From positions 186,001-250,000 of the forward strand of contig NC_092404.1 of assembly GCF_009017415.1 (NCBI RefSeq): a stretch of 64,000 bases of DNA, given 5' to 3'. The number at the start of each line of letters is the position of its first letter. The first letter of the stretch is position 1. The position numbers and the translations under genes were made by a program. The DNA is from Aspergillus flavus (taxonomy: Eukaryota > Ascomycota > Eurotiomycetes > Eurotiales > Aspergillaceae). The notes under the pieces are model-generated. The model was not told where the DNA came from and did no database searches. It was given only the letters and a program-made list of their open reading frames with translations. Below, piece by piece: positions 11,209 to 23,431 of the stretch.

Positions 11209-14200
11209 ATTGTCGATGGTGATGGATGAGTCGCAAAAGAGATCGTAAGGAGAAAGAACAGAAAAACAACGGCGCGCCGCAGTATTTTAGGAGCAGCTAG
11301 GTCCACTGGGGAGGCGGTTGGAGTCGGATATAACTAACAAATAGACTCAAATCCCCAACCGAGCGGTTATGTTCCGTTAATAATTTTTTTCTCTTTTCCT
11401 TCTTTTCGATATTCTCCATAATTAGGGTTTTAGGTTTAACTTTTGCCTCGGACTCCATCCAGAATTTTCTGCACCAGAATCTTATTGGTCAATCATGCTG
11501 AGTCAGCACTTGCGGCACACCTTAAAACTCTTATTCTCACGCCCGAAAGGGCTAAATTTTTGCCCTAAATCCGTGACGATGATCTCACAGTGCAGATCTC
11601 GCGGTTCTTTGCCGCATTCCGTCCCCCCCTGGTTTCTTGTCTCGTTGGAATGTCCGGAGGAGTATCGTTCACGACCGCCTAAGATGAACGAATACGGAAG
11701 GAAGGCTAGAATGATTACAGAACAACGTTCGGCGAGGCTGTGTGCCACCGTGCCTAGAGTCCCACGGCTGAATGTGGAACACCCGCCGAGACGCAGGACA
11801 ATTCGAGTCTCGCATTGGCTCACTGGGATACCTTCCTTGCAGAAAAGTGGTGCCGATGGGCCGTGACAGAACACCTCCTGTTCGGCACTGCTGATAACAG
11901 CGGCGTCTGGCGGAAAATCTCCTCCACACCGGGAGGCCAATGAGTGATTTTCATAACGTACGGATTTTACCACCTCGGTTTCCCGACGATAGGAAGAAAG
12001 AGAATTTCTCCACGTCTGTACGTCACCGGTTGCCTCTCTACGGTTAGTGAGGTTAGAACCGTGGAGTGAGACAACCTCCGCATGGCCACCTGGACTCGGT
12101 CTGGGGAAGGGACTTCCTTCCATTTACTATTATGTAATTGATATGTTATGTAACTGGTACTTCTTGGAAGGCGCTTGGCTGCCTGGAGTTGACCGGGGTA
12201 GTAGGAAAAAAATCCATGCCCAATTCGAGTGTAGTATTGATTTCGGTGGCGAGACCTTGAGTGCTGCCATCTAGGTAGGCAGGAAAGCATGCCGGATCCG
12301 GGCTGGCCGAGAAGGTACGTCACCGGAGCGTTGCATCGATATCAAGGGGAAAATAGGAACAAACACAATGCGAATCAAATATCGTTTGTCTTACTTGTTG
12401 CGGATTTTTCTGCGCAAGGGGTGGAGGCGAGGCGTATACCACCTTAGGGCTTGTCGTTTGATACCCTTCTCCCCGCATCGCTACTCCGGATTTACTATTT
12501 TTCGACTCAGGTCGGTTCACTCTCCAGTGGGGGCCGGACTCCGGGGGAAGAGGCGATGGAAGAATCGCTCTCCTGGGGAAGGACTCGGCACGCAGTTAGC
12601 GGCTGGTTTGTGCCAATAAAGACGCCGTGTTGCGGAATATGATGGGAGATTCTCCAGTCGGTACCGCTGCTCACATGCACTATCTAATTTCTACCCGGTC
12701 GGTTCCACCGGTATGCTGCCGGTCCCCCGGCCCGGTGCGCTTCGGTGTAGACTCGTGAAGCCGGTGGAGACCTTGATAGTTCATCCTAGATGCCTTCCAG
12801 AACTTCATTGTGTTGTTCGGATTCCGTCTTCCGTCGTGAAAGGCACGCTGCGATGCTCTGCTACATCTGTACCAGACAGCCCTCAATTGTCTCTGTAGAT
12901 GCTGCATCTACTATCTACCTTAGAGGTACATACAACCCACTAGTCATTAGGAATAAGGACTACCGGCATACCGATTCAAACTTGCTCCACATCCTTAATA
13001 ATCTAGATCTGGATACAAGTTTGATATCTGTATCTAGAGCGGAGCCTAAATGAGCTATCGGGCTTCTGCTCCACCGAGATAGTGAGATAGGCCCTGTTAC
13101 TCTAATAGAATTATTCAATAATCATCATTTTCGCTTGTTTAAGCTACTATATCTTATCATTATCACACCCACGTTTTCCTAAAAATGCCCGTTGCCGCGC
13201 TTAGCATTGTTCGAAACACTATCAAACCTACCGGTGCAGATCTTTTCGTAGCTTCCATGCACTTCCTCTTTTAAATTACCTGACTAGGAAAAGGCCTGAC
13301 CGAAGATCTTCCGTACTCTGATAAAGATGAGGCATGGTTGCCAAAAGTCCGTGAAATAATCGACCTTTTGGGCAAACGCCGAGAATCCAATACAACGTGG
13401 TCAATTGACCCGAAACAATGATCATTGTACATATTATGCGTAGCACATTTATGTTGAGAAAAACTTCTGGTTCGCACGTTCGGCAACACCGTGAACCACT
13501 CGTTACAGTCGAAATCTCGGCGGCCAAGACAATGTCGCCACATTCGGCCGGATGTTCATCTCGCTTGTAAGAATCATAATGATATCATTTATGGTGGATA
13601 CCAACATATTGGAAGATAATGGTTAGCCGTCACACGCTAAGACCGATCCTCATAGACTTCATTATTTATGCTCCATCAAGGGGCATTGGACTTTTAGATA
13701 GAAGGACGGAGTTACTCTAATTATAATATAAACGATTTCCGGTCGGCGTGTATGCCGGCGGCTTGGCTCGCTACTCTATATTGGTTTATTTGAGCGAACG
13801 GCGTCATCAACCCCGGCTCTAAGGTAATAGATTGAAAGTTAGTAGAATGGCATCCTTGCGGACCTAACTTATTTAACATCGCGCCGTCTGCTCGCACTAG
13901 TGGAAGATGCGATGGCACTGTTGTCTTCGTATACATTCCTTCTCGCTCGGACACTATTTCTCCCGTCTGTCTCCCGTCTGAGATTGGTCTGAAGTCCTCT
14001 TCCTTATGATAGCATTGCTCACTGCTATCTCACATCTGTGTTGTTTTAACCGTGTATTGTCTTTTTGTCGGTTATGCTGTGGTGAATGCTGCCATGTTTC
14101 AGGCTACGAGATGTTCAAAGTCACAACTTGAAGTTCTATTGGATAACCATCTTGGATTCCTTCGATAATGATCCCAGACCCCTTTATCGAGTCGCTATGT

Positions 14201-15551
14201 TCTACAAGGGTTAGGTTGACAAAGCAACACCTATAGATTTTCTATAGAGTTGGATAACGTGTATGACAGGGATAATGAGTTAGCTTCAGCCACCCGCCAG
14301 CCATTGTTGACGTTATTCGTGGCCCTAGCCGTCCTCCGACCGGGCACTAAGAATTGGCAACACCAAGACAAGAAGCTTCTATCAAGATAGCTTGTTCTGG
14401 TTGGGCTTCTCACTGCGCAAACCCGAAAGCCTCACCCTGAAGCTGAGCTCACACAACCTCAATAGTGGATTATGGAACAGCAAGAACGATGTGCCCAAAT
14501 ATGGGTCTCCTTGCGGTTTGGTCCGCCAAGCGCGCGTGCCGATAGCAAATACAGCTCTTTTGCATCGCTATATTGATCGACGATGTGAATGAGATGCATG
14601 CGTCATGAGTCTCCCGATCGGCCATTGGCATACATATCGATATGTGCATGCGTTCTGAACTCGTAGCTTGTGACACTTGATTCGAAGAAACTGAAATGTC
14701 CCTTCGCCGTTTCGAATAAGCTACGTCTGTCAGTTTATGTAGTACTCCACTACTTCTTACGGTCGCATACGCCTGGGGATACATGGAGAAGCCTCTTACC
14801 TCGAAGGATAGTGCTTTGATAGATGCTCTACGACATACCAGGCAAATCAACGATGTTTGAGCGAATATCGCCGTGTCCTGCTACTACGAGAAGCTTGTCA
14901 CGGTTCAAGGTCGTCAAATCGTACCGTTCGCTAGTGTTACCAAGTCCACAGGGCTCAGGGGCCCTACCATTGAGTGCTCCACAGGTAGTCGAGGATTGAT
15001 AGAACACTCAGGCATGTCAAGAGAAAATAGCGTTGAGGGCGATTACGAGAAAACAGACGGAAACAGTGCTACAATCGTTGACTTCTTGTACAGAACGATA
15101 TAGCCACAACGACGAATAATCTTCACTTCGAGGCAATTGTAGCCTGTGTCGACTCATACATCATGGCAGTGAGCTTTAGAAGCACGTGGCTGGACTCGTG
15201 GAAATTGGTGCCCTAAGAACATAATCTCGCTGGACTCTGCGCTGCAAAGATGACGAACACCGGGTATTTTGTGCTTCGAGACAGGAATACTACCAACGGG
15301 CCATGATGCATAATTGGCATGCAGTGACATGTATTTTGATGGCTGATGGTGCATCCATTCGTGAGTACTCGAGCATCTGGATTAGACTTGGACCAGGTCG
15401 TTCTTCGATCATTGTGGGCTTCATCTACCACGAGGCAAAAACGAAATCCGAAATAAATATGTATAGTGTGAATTAGCTAATATACGGCAACCAGATGGAA
15501 AGCTAAGGTATAAGCCCAGCATTCACTGGCCCAATCATGCTATCGGAGGCA
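11209..15551. other. 4.3-kb region without an intact gene
   Basis: The first kilobase should be the permease promoter. From about 12.9 to 15.4 kb the sequence has coding-like patches broken by stops in every frame, including the hydrolase-tail relic at 14873-15103. There is an imperfect hairpin around 13002-13038. No complete gene, terminal inverted repeats or transposase could be made out. Confidence 0.45.
14873..15103 (+). pseudogene. Possible relic of a STAND-protein alpha/beta-hydrolase domain
   Basis: A 76-codon frame begins CYYEKLVT, continues through RQIVPFASV, and ends with HSGMSREN followed by Glu, Tyr and hydrophobic residues (IVDFLYRTI). This spacing resembles the C-terminal end of the serine-esterase-like domain that precedes NACHT, NB-ARC, TPR or ankyrin parts in fungal STAND proteins (pattern: YE..PT, IVP..SA, H..M.[RK]F). 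The upstream sequence is broken by stops, and no continuing domain is readable downstream. This is an inference from pattern only; it may also be a chance frame. Confidence 0.3.
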
Positions 15552-17512
15552 TCAGAGTGCCTCCGTGGCGTAACGGTCTCCATACTCCTTCACAACCCAC
15601 TCACAGAAGGCCTCCCACTTCTCGTTCCACTGCTGCAAACGCTGGGCCTTAATGCCGTCGCCATTCTCTCCAAAGTCGATATCACGAAACCATTCAACAT
15701 CGTTCTGATCTTCGAAGTTGCTCCAGCGGATGCTGTTGTGCGCGAGCGCTCCCTATTACTTGTTAGCATCGTCTTATTCAATACAAAAAGACTCCAGGAG
15801 AGAGCCTACCAGGCCAGCAAGACCAATGTTATCGAAAGCTTGGATTGTCTGATAGAAGTCGTAGCTCAAACCAGCTGTGTTTTGGCCAAGGATCGCCGGG
15901 TCGTCGTTGCTGATGGCGGTCGGGATACCATGGGCAATCATTGCCGGGAGGGGATGGTGAAGGATATCGGTGGCCAGACGCAGGACTTCGTTAGAGATAG
16001 GGCAGACTTCCACCATGATACCATTCTCGATCACCTCATCAATCAGCCTCGGGTGCTTGTACAGGGAGAAACCGTGTCCGATACGGCGTGTACCGAAGAG
16101 GACGGCATCGAACAAGTTTTCGTCGGTCGAGTTTCCATCGCCGAGAGTTTCGCCCGCGTGGAAGAAGAAAGGAATCGTGAGGTTCGACTCCTCGGCCTGT
16201 TGCTGGAACCAGATCAATTCGGGTGCCATATCGGCAAGCGGACGGCCCAGGTCTTCCTGAGCGACCACATCGTAGCCTGAAAAGAGCTGTGGGTGTCTAA
16301 TATTGATCTGTTAACTAACAAGAACTTTCACATGGTTCAAGTTGGAAAGGGAGTCTCACCTGCGCTTCCGTTCAAGAGCATTTCCCATGCCTATGCAAAC
16401 TTGTTAGACACAGAGAGCAATGGTCTCGGCAAGATACTACTTACTCTTGGTCAGCGCAGTACGGTTCTTGCCTCTGTTGTCAGACCAGATGACTCGCGCT
16501 CCCCAGAAGTCTGCCCCCTCGGGAGACTCCTGGAACTTCTTCAGCTCCTCCAGTAGGACGTTCCACCAAATGTCCAGATCTGGATCAAGGTCTTCCTGAC
16601 CCTCCTGGACCAGCTGGCCGCTTCCAGAACGGATTTCCACCCAGTTGATGTGATCCTCAGCCAGGCGCGAAAAGAGTTTCTTGTAGAACGTCCGCACAAT
16701 GGGCTCGTACGTGAGCATGGTGCCTGCGGGGCCGAAGGCTGTCTGGAAGACACGCCAGATCTCATCGACTCCCAATTCGTGACGTATAGACAGCTCAGGA
16801 GAGATGGTCACCTTGGTTTTGACGAAGTCGATGAATCCCTCTTGACCACCCGGGAATGTGTTGGCAGCCACAGTCACGGGGATTTGCGTGTTAGGGACAT
16901 AATCCTTAGAATGAATTGACGATACATTGGTCGCAATGGTATGGTTGACATGGGCAAACGAAACGGAAGCATTCCTGCGATTCTCCGGGGTGGACACATC
17001 CTGGGAGGCAGAGACGACCATACCCTCCGTGTGAAGAATGGTCTCTAGAATGGTGTCATAGGAAAGCATGGCAGGCAAATGCGCATGCAAAAGAGCACCC
17101 TTTGGCATGTGCTTGACCACGTCCCAGAGCTTGGTTCCATTGATCAATGGCCGGGCTTTCGGGAAGACCTCACCGGCGAACCTCTCGTCGGTATCATTCT
17201 TCTCCGGGGTTCCAGGGACTCTCCAGTAATCGTCAATTTCCTCCTGGCGAATAGCTGCCACGATGGCGTCCGCTCTCTGGGCTACAGAGGAGAGGTTTTG
17301 ACGGAAAAAGTGATCTACGGCATGTTAGCACCTCCGCCCGATTTTGTTAATTCCCTAAGGTACAGACCTTGTCGCTGTCTCTTCTCGAATGCGATCAATG
17401 CAGAGCGGGAGCGGAGATGCTTTTGCACCGCAAGACTGTTGACATCAGGCACACCAGTCTGCGCTGACACCAAAGAGAAGAGGAGGGCCGCCGTCGTAAT
17501 GAGGAACTTCAT
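15552..17512 (-). CDS. Secreted adenosine deaminase (ADGF/CECR1 type)
   Basis: Five exons, 17512-17368, 17314-16445, 16390-16360, 16296-15810 and 15752-15552, give 577 residues with all junctions in frame. Residues 1-18 form a signal peptide. The metallo-dependent deaminase signatures are all present: HAH in GALLHAHLPAML, FFFHAGET, GHGFSLYKHP, CPISNEVL and the metal-binding Asp in AISNDDPAI. An ADGF-type N-terminal extension with QRQDHFFR-like helix precedes the barrel. It should deaminate adenosine or deoxyadenosine outside the cell for purine and nitrogen salvage. The short 31-nt third exon encodes the linker before FSGYDVVAQED. Confidence 0.93.
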
Positions 17513-17591
17513 GATGGGCGAGTGCCACTGGCGTGGTAGAATCGGCCGTGGAGTTGCGCACGGAAGGCTGGCATGATGGCGTTATCAAAGC

Positions 17592-17599
17592 TATATATA
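17592..17599 (-). promoter_or_regulatory. TATA element of the ADGF gene
   Basis: The minus strand reads TATATATA about 80 nt upstream of the adenosine deaminase ATG. Confidence 0.45.
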
Positions 17600-19070
17600 C
17601 GGCGTACCTTGTCCCACAGACCTAATCGGAGTCACGCTATCTTGGCCAGTTAGAGGAGGCATTTAAAATGTGGAATTTAGATCTACGCTTTTGTTGCCGT
17701 TCTGACGATAGTCAGACCATTCTCAACTGCGGCTGATCATCAAGGCAACGGGGAAAGCAAGGAGCCCAGCTACATATGCACCAATTGCATTGAAGACCTA
17801 ATCGTCGAGCAGCCCGCATTTCATAGAATCCTGAATTTCTGATATCTAACGGATTATTATTACGAGAAGCATTGGTCAGATCACACGTACGGTGGAGACT
17901 GAAGTTTGTCATTCGTATCGGGGGCAGTTGAACAGTGTCTTACCAATCGCGGCAAGGCCGTCGATAGTTCGAACTTCTTGCATAATATTGATTGTTGATT
18001 GATAGGCCAAGGGGACTAACGCTGCAGCTTAGCCCAATCTGCGCCATTCAGGTTACATTTTGCTCATGCTTGATATTAATCTGGCTACCCTAATTCTCTT
18101 GGCAATGCGAAATTTTCACTAAAATTCCGTGCTGACTCAGACGTGTCTCACTTCCAAGGCCGTTAATTTGCTGGCTAAAGCTCGTGTGGGTCTTTCCTGC
18201 CACTCAATTTATGGAATCTCCTGCAATCCTTCGGCTCAGCTTGACCTTCACCCAGTGCTCCGTCAGGTATGTGCGGAGTAATCGAACTGGCAAAGCAATA
18301 TCTCTCCAGCGAGAGAACACTGCAGTCTAGCCTGCAGTCTGACTCGCATGGATTACCTATGTAATTTGTACATTCTCCATTTTTGAGGGTTGAAGCTGAA
18401 CAGTCTCCTTCCTTCCTGGTCCTGGTGTGGGCGACGGTATACAAGGGTCAAGCCTGGCTGAACATTCAAATACCAACCGGAGATGGGGGGGAACAATGAT
18501 TTATGCTGCACAGCAATCACAATCTTGCATGATATTACCTAAATTGCCTGACAAAAAAAGTTATAACAAAAGCAGCTAACTAACACTCAGATTAATGCAT
18601 GAGGGTGCAGCTGTCTTTCAATGTCTTATGCTTTACTCCGTACGTACCATGCTTGACTCTAAGGTTCGGCGAAGTAATAAGTGAGGTCCTGAAGATTTAT
18701 TTGCATTTCTATGATGAACAGTTTTCCTAAAGTGATAGATAGAAGCTCAAATTTTTGTTTCTCACTCTGTCCCTAATAATATTAATCTATATTGAAGAAG
18801 AACCGGCACAGACAATTAATGTACTGAAAATCGAATATGGGTAAACCAGTGTCCTTGTCCTTCCATTAGCCATGAAGAAAGAATCAAACCAAAAGCTGCC
18901 GCCGTTCAGGTGGCATAAAGCTAATACTGATGTACAAAAAGCCTTTCAGAACCATCCATGGCCTGTCTCAGTCCTAAATGACGAGCTTCTCGTACCATGT
19001 ACAACCTTTTGGCTTGGTTTCACATATTTGCCCAAGTAACCCAATGCGAACTGGGTTCAAAATCTACCGA

Positions 19071-19800
19071 TCATTCCAGCTCCTGCGCTAATAAGCGTTT
19101 GTGTGTTGCCGATAACTCTTGCGGTAGCGGGCGAGTAACGGGTGATTGGGATAACAGCGCACCCTCTGTTACTGGCATGACTTGAGCATGCTTTTCCCGT
19201 CGTTGACGAATGAGAAAGAAAGCGCCTGCGACGAGCAAAATACCCCCTACCGCCGGACTGACGCTAATACCCGCTTTACCTCCGGTAGATACAGAGGACG
19301 GGCCATGGGTTTCTGCAGTAGCAGTTGCGGAACTCGAAGAGGATGTTGACGATGTAGGTAGGAGTGAACTGGAAGGAACGGCTGCCGATGACCCAGCAGA
19401 CTAGTATGCGATGAGCTCATCTCAAGAGGCGACGTGAAAGCTGTCTTTTGATGATGGATTCTGACAATCTCGTTTTGCGTACGTTTCACCACAGCATTTC
19501 CATATATCGTCACCGAAGTCGTAGACGATGTGGGGATTGAGGTATCACCTTTTGGGCAAGAAAAACATTATAAGTTGCTACAGTATATCCCACCCTGAGT
19601 TGAATGACTGTACTCGCAAATGTTATCGGTGAGACAGGTGTCGCCGCGGGAGCAACATGGTAGCACTGGATGCGTCTTATTAAGAGTACCACAGGGCACC
19701 AGATCGATATACGCAATGATTCCTGCTGGTCAGGCAACTTGAAAGCAATGACCTTGCGGATGAAATATGGGCGTTTAGAAATAACGACATGGGGGCCGTG
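19071..19800 (-). pseudogene. Decayed cysteine-rich single-pass membrane protein
   Basis: Read on the minus strand, an extracellular module is recognisable: HCFQVA then a stop, PAGIIAYIDLVPCG, then LPCCSRGDTCLTDNICEY, then after another stop and a frame change WKCCGETYAKRDCQNP. After two more in-frame stops (TGA and TAG) comes a Ser/Thr-rich stalk (SSAAVPSSSLLPTSSTSSSSS), a membrane span (GGILLVAGAFFLI), a basic RQRREK stop-transfer and a cytoplasmic tail ending LAQELE. This order matches fungal cell-surface proteins with a CYxP...CC...GDxCL module, a mucin-like stalk and one membrane helix. No GT-AG intron of normal size removes the stops, so I call it a pseudogene. Confidence 0.6.
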
Positions 19801-20599
19801 TGCACAGAGATATGATAGGTACTTTGCTGCCAACAGAAACTCGGCCTGATTCTTTCCGTTTTTGTTATGGATCGCTTCTATAGTGTTGAATTAGTCTGTG
19901 ATAAGGTTTATTGGGGGGGGGAAGATCATTGATTTTGTCTGGCACCAGACGTAGTCTAACGTGATTGCTAGAACCCTACCACGTGTTTCCAGTAGTGTGG
20001 TGTAGTGATACTCTGGCTTTGCTGCTCTAGCTGCCTGGACAAATGAAGAATGTATGACATTTTTATATAGACATAAACGGTAATGTAAGAGTATTATAGA
20101 TTCAACGATAGAATTTGGACTAAATATTCGATAAGAGGAGTATGTCGTTCGCAATATAATGAACTTTATTAGATCGGATTAGTAAATTTAATAACGAGTC
20201 GATTTGATTTAGAGTTAAATAATAGGAAAGGGCTATAGTCCATCACACTATGCTACTTCTCATAGAAAGCGTAATTTCTAGACGTTTAAAGCGTCGGTCT
20301 TTGTTGACAAGAAGTTGCCCTCAAGATGCGGAGATGCCTATTCAGCCTATTTACGCAAACCCTGTCTCCAACATTTTCCACCAACCCCAGGGTGCTATTC
20401 CCCCACCTAGCAGCATGAATGGCAGGTTTCAGATTCTTAAAGAAAAGACATTGTCCACAGCCGTCTCTGAGCCGAGTTCGTTCTTCGTTGTATGAGTTCT
20501 CAACAAACGCGAAGAAGCGAAACATCTACTTTCAAGGCCCAAGAGTAAAAGATCTCTTTATACATTTCTGAAATTGAAACCTAGGTGCTCGTCTTGAAT

Positions 20600-22759
20600 A
20601 TGGCCCTCCCTAAGACCATTACACTACAGACCGACGTCTTGAGTGTCAATGTATACGTTGATGATCAAGGAGCTACCTTTTTGCAGGAAGTGATTCCCTT
20701 GCCTGGTTCGTCTCGACCGTCGGTATCCAAATACTTCGCTAATCCTTACGCACCGCTGGTGGAGGTGCGACTGACCGGGGAAGGCACAGCAAAGCATAAA
20801 TCATCCAAATCACTGATAGGCACTTATGTGGGGACTCGACTTCGCTACCGATCGCATGAGATCAGGCAGCATGCGGATACCCATACTCTGAACGTCACAT
20901 TGAAAGACCCCGTTTCTAAGGTGACAGTAATTGCGCACCTGACAATCTACCAGAGCACCAGGGTCCTCCGTGCGACAAGCACGATCCGAAATGATAGTGA
21001 TAAGGATATTGTGGTGACACAGTTGAGCTCTTTGGTCCTAGGCGGGCTAACCGCTGGCGCTGAGAAATGGTGGTCAGACTACGTTCTCGCAGTTGCCAAC
21101 AATTCATGGTTCAGAGAGGCACAATGGATCGATCATGATCTACCCAGTTTGGGTATAGACGACTACGGTGTGTATGGGCGTCCAGAGGAACATGCAGCTA
21201 GCTTAGGTCACTATTCGGTTTCCAACCGAGGAACCTTCTCAACGGAGGGTCATTTGCCTATGGGTCTTCTGAAGCGCACTGACAATACTGAAACATGGCT
21301 TTGGCAAGTGGAAAACAATGGCTCCTGGCGCTGGGAAGTCGGTGACTGGAAAGACAGCGTCTATCTGGCTGCTGGCGGTCCGGTCGAGACCGATCATGAT
21401 TGGAGACAGACGCTCTACCCCGGACAAGAGTTCACCACAGTACCAGTGGCGTTATGCCATGTCCTAGAAAACTACGAGCATGCATTTGCGGAGATGACCC
21501 GCTACCGGCGACAGATGCGGCGGAAACACCAGGACCATGAGCAATTACCCATTATTTTCAATGACTATATGAATTGCCTTATGGGTGACCCCACTGACGA
21601 GAAGATTCTGGCACTCGTCGATCCCGTAGTGCGGACTGGGGCTGAATACTTTGTTATCGACGCTGGTTGGTATGCAGATGATTCCGGCTGGTGGGATGAT
21701 GTTGGGTTGTGGGAACCGTCGAAGAAACGTTTTCCCATGGGGTTTAGGGAGCTACTGCTGCACTTAAAAACGAAAGGCCTCACTCCAGGTCTCTGGATCG
21801 AACCGGAGGTCATCGGAGTACGTAGTGTCGTTGCCGAACAGCTACCTTATGAAGCGTTCTTTCAGCGAAATGGTCAGCGCATCGTTGAAAAAGGGCGTTA
21901 CCAGCTGGACTATCGTAACGCAGCCGTCCGGGAACACATGCATGCTGTTATCCACAGGCTAGTCACCGAATATGGTGTGGGTTATTTCAAATTCGACTAT
22001 AACATCGAGGTCACCCAGGGCACCGACATCAATTGTTCAAGTTCAGGGTCTGGTCAGTTAAATCACAACCGGGCATACCTGCAGTGGGTGACTGAGCTGC
22101 ATGATCGGTATCCTGGCTTGGTCATTGAGAATTGCTCGAGCGGCGCTCAGCGAATGGATTATGCTATGCTGGCTGTCCATGCGTTGCAGTCCACTAGTGA
22201 CCAACAGGATCCCGATCGGTACGCAGCAATTGCTGCCGCTCTTCCAACAGCCGTTACCCCCGAGCAAGGAGCCATCTGGGCATACCCACAGCCAGAATGG
22301 GATGACGAAACTAATGCAATGACGGTGGTTAATAGTCTTCTCGGCCGCGTACATCTAAGCGGACGGCTAGACAAACTTAGGCCGCACCAATTTGAGCTTA
22401 TCAAACAAGGTATGGATGTCTACCGCACCATTCGCGCTGACTTACCCACGGCTACTGCCTTCTGGCCTCTCGGCCTTCCCCGCTGGCATGATGAATGGGT
22501 CGCATTGGGGATGGCGGTGCATACACCGGACAATTGTGATTCGGGCGTCCGCTATTTAGCCGTCTGGAGACGGGGAGGTCTAGACTTCGTTGAACTACCT
22601 ATTCCTGGTCTTCGTGGGCTTCGCGTGAAGGCAGAACTGGTTTATCCCTCTACCTTTCCATGTGAGATATCATGGGAGCTCGCGCAGGGAATACTACACA
22701 TCCGGATTCCCTCAAAGCTCTCTGCCCGCCTGTTGAAGCTCACCAGTGGGAATGTTTAG
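20600..22759 (+). CDS. GH36 alpha-galactosidase, apparently intracellular
   Basis: The single-exon gene encodes 719 residues from the ATG at 20600. A beta-sandwich N-terminal domain precedes the GH36 barrel and a C-terminal beta domain. The likely nucleophile is Asp466 in YFKFDYNIE and the acid/base Asp534 in QSTSDQQDPDRY. Other GH36 landmarks are VIDAGWYADDSGWWDDVGLW, GLWIEPEVIG and IENCSSGAQRMD. It should release terminal alpha-1,6-galactose from melibiose, raffinose or galactomannan fragments. Many fungal GH36 enzymes are secreted, but this N-terminus (MALPKTITLQTDV) has no signal peptide. The next gene is a sugar porter on the same strand 0.67 kb away. Confidence 0.92.
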   Translation: MALPKTITLQTDVLSVNVYVDDQGATFLQEVIPLPGSSRPSVSKYFANPYAPLVEVRLTGEGTAKHKSSKSLIGTYVGTRLRYRSHEIRQHADTHTLNVTLKDPVSKVTVIAHLTIYQSTRVLRATSTIRNDSDKDIVVTQLSSLVLGGLTAGAEKWWSDYVLAVANNSWFREAQWIDHDLPSLGIDDYGVYGRPEEHAASLGHYSVSNRGTFSTEGHLPMGLLKRTDNTETWLWQVENNGSWRWEVGDWKDSVYLAAGGPVETDHDWRQTLYPGQEFTTVPVALCHVLENYEHAFAEMTRYRRQMRRKHQDHEQLPIIFNDYMNCLMGDPTDEKILALVDPVVRTGAEYFVIDAGWYADDSGWWDDVGLWEPSKKRFPMGFRELLLHLKTKGLTPGLWIEPEVIGVRSVVAEQLPYEAFFQRNGQRIVEKGRYQLDYRNAAVREHMHAVIHRLVTEYGVGYFKFDYNIEVTQGTDINCSSSGSGQLNHNRAYLQWVTELHDRYPGLVIENCSSGAQRMDYAMLAVHALQSTSDQQDPDRYAAIAAALPTAVTPEQGAIWAYPQPEWDDETNAMTVVNSLLGRVHLSGRLDKLRPHQFELIKQGMDVYRTIRADLPTATAFWPLGLPRWHDEWVALGMAVHTPDNCDSGVRYLAVWRRGGLDFVELPIPGLRGLRVKAELVYPSTFPCEISWELAQGILHIRIPSKLSARLLKLTSGNV

Positions 22760-23431
22760 TGAAGGGTATACTGTATAGTCTACCTAGCATATAATTTACA
22801 TCCCATCGGGAAGTTCGACCATACAGAATAAGAAGCACTTGGATACTCTTAATTCCTATCATACCTCCGGCTAAATATTCAAAAGATCGGCACTCTGATG
22901 GCGTCAAAGACGTCGGATTGAACCGTTTCTTTGTTCCAGGATATTTACATCTGAAAGGACGAGCCCTAACTCATTGGACTTGAGATGTCATTAACCTCTA
23001 CCTTCCCCACATTTCTTTGATATTCTCTTTGTTCCTTACCCCAACGAAGTACGAGTTAAAATTCTTATCTCCCACCAGTTAGATATATCCAAAGCACTAC
23101 TCTATCCGGGATTCAAGGCTATAACTCCGCAAAGGTCGTCTTTTCGGATACTAGGACTCTCCCCGCATTCTCGTCGTGCTGCTCTGGTTGGCCGGCAGGA
23201 TACATTCCTGCCCTTGCGTGCTACCTCCTGGCGTCATGAAGGGAAACCGAGGACAGGGAAATGACTCCTAGCACGATCCTAATTAGCCGTCAAATAATTC
23301 CTGGAAAGAACATGGCACCGTCACTGATGCTATTCTGAATGACTCCGAGCTTGACGGCGACATAATACCTTCCCATACAGTACCGCTTGACTAAGATATT
23401 TACTTCAATATCTCGTTATTTCTTATGAGAC
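22760..23431. promoter_or_regulatory. Promoter region of the sugar porter
   Basis: The gap between two same-strand genes has no coding potential. It carries a CCCCGC motif at about 23161 (GCGGGG on the other strand), which fits the SYGGRG core bound by the carbon-catabolite repressor CreA. A single core motif is weak evidence. Confidence 0.3.

Larger units (their letters stand above)
17513..20599. other. 3-kb gene-poor region with one pseudogene
   Basis: The left end should hold the adenosine deaminase promoter and the right end the alpha-galactosidase promoter. Between about 19.07 and 19.8 kb is the decayed membrane-protein gene described separately. The rest is A+T-rich with no recognised feature. 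Confidence 0.5.

Noticed and set aside
11503..12123. 206-codon minus-strand frame
   Set aside because: Composition is unlike protein, no domain is visible, and the start lies in the probable permease promoter region.
13002..13038. Imperfect inverted repeat around TCTAGAT
   Set aside because: Arms are short and imperfect, with no target-site duplication or neighbouring transposase to suggest a mobile element.
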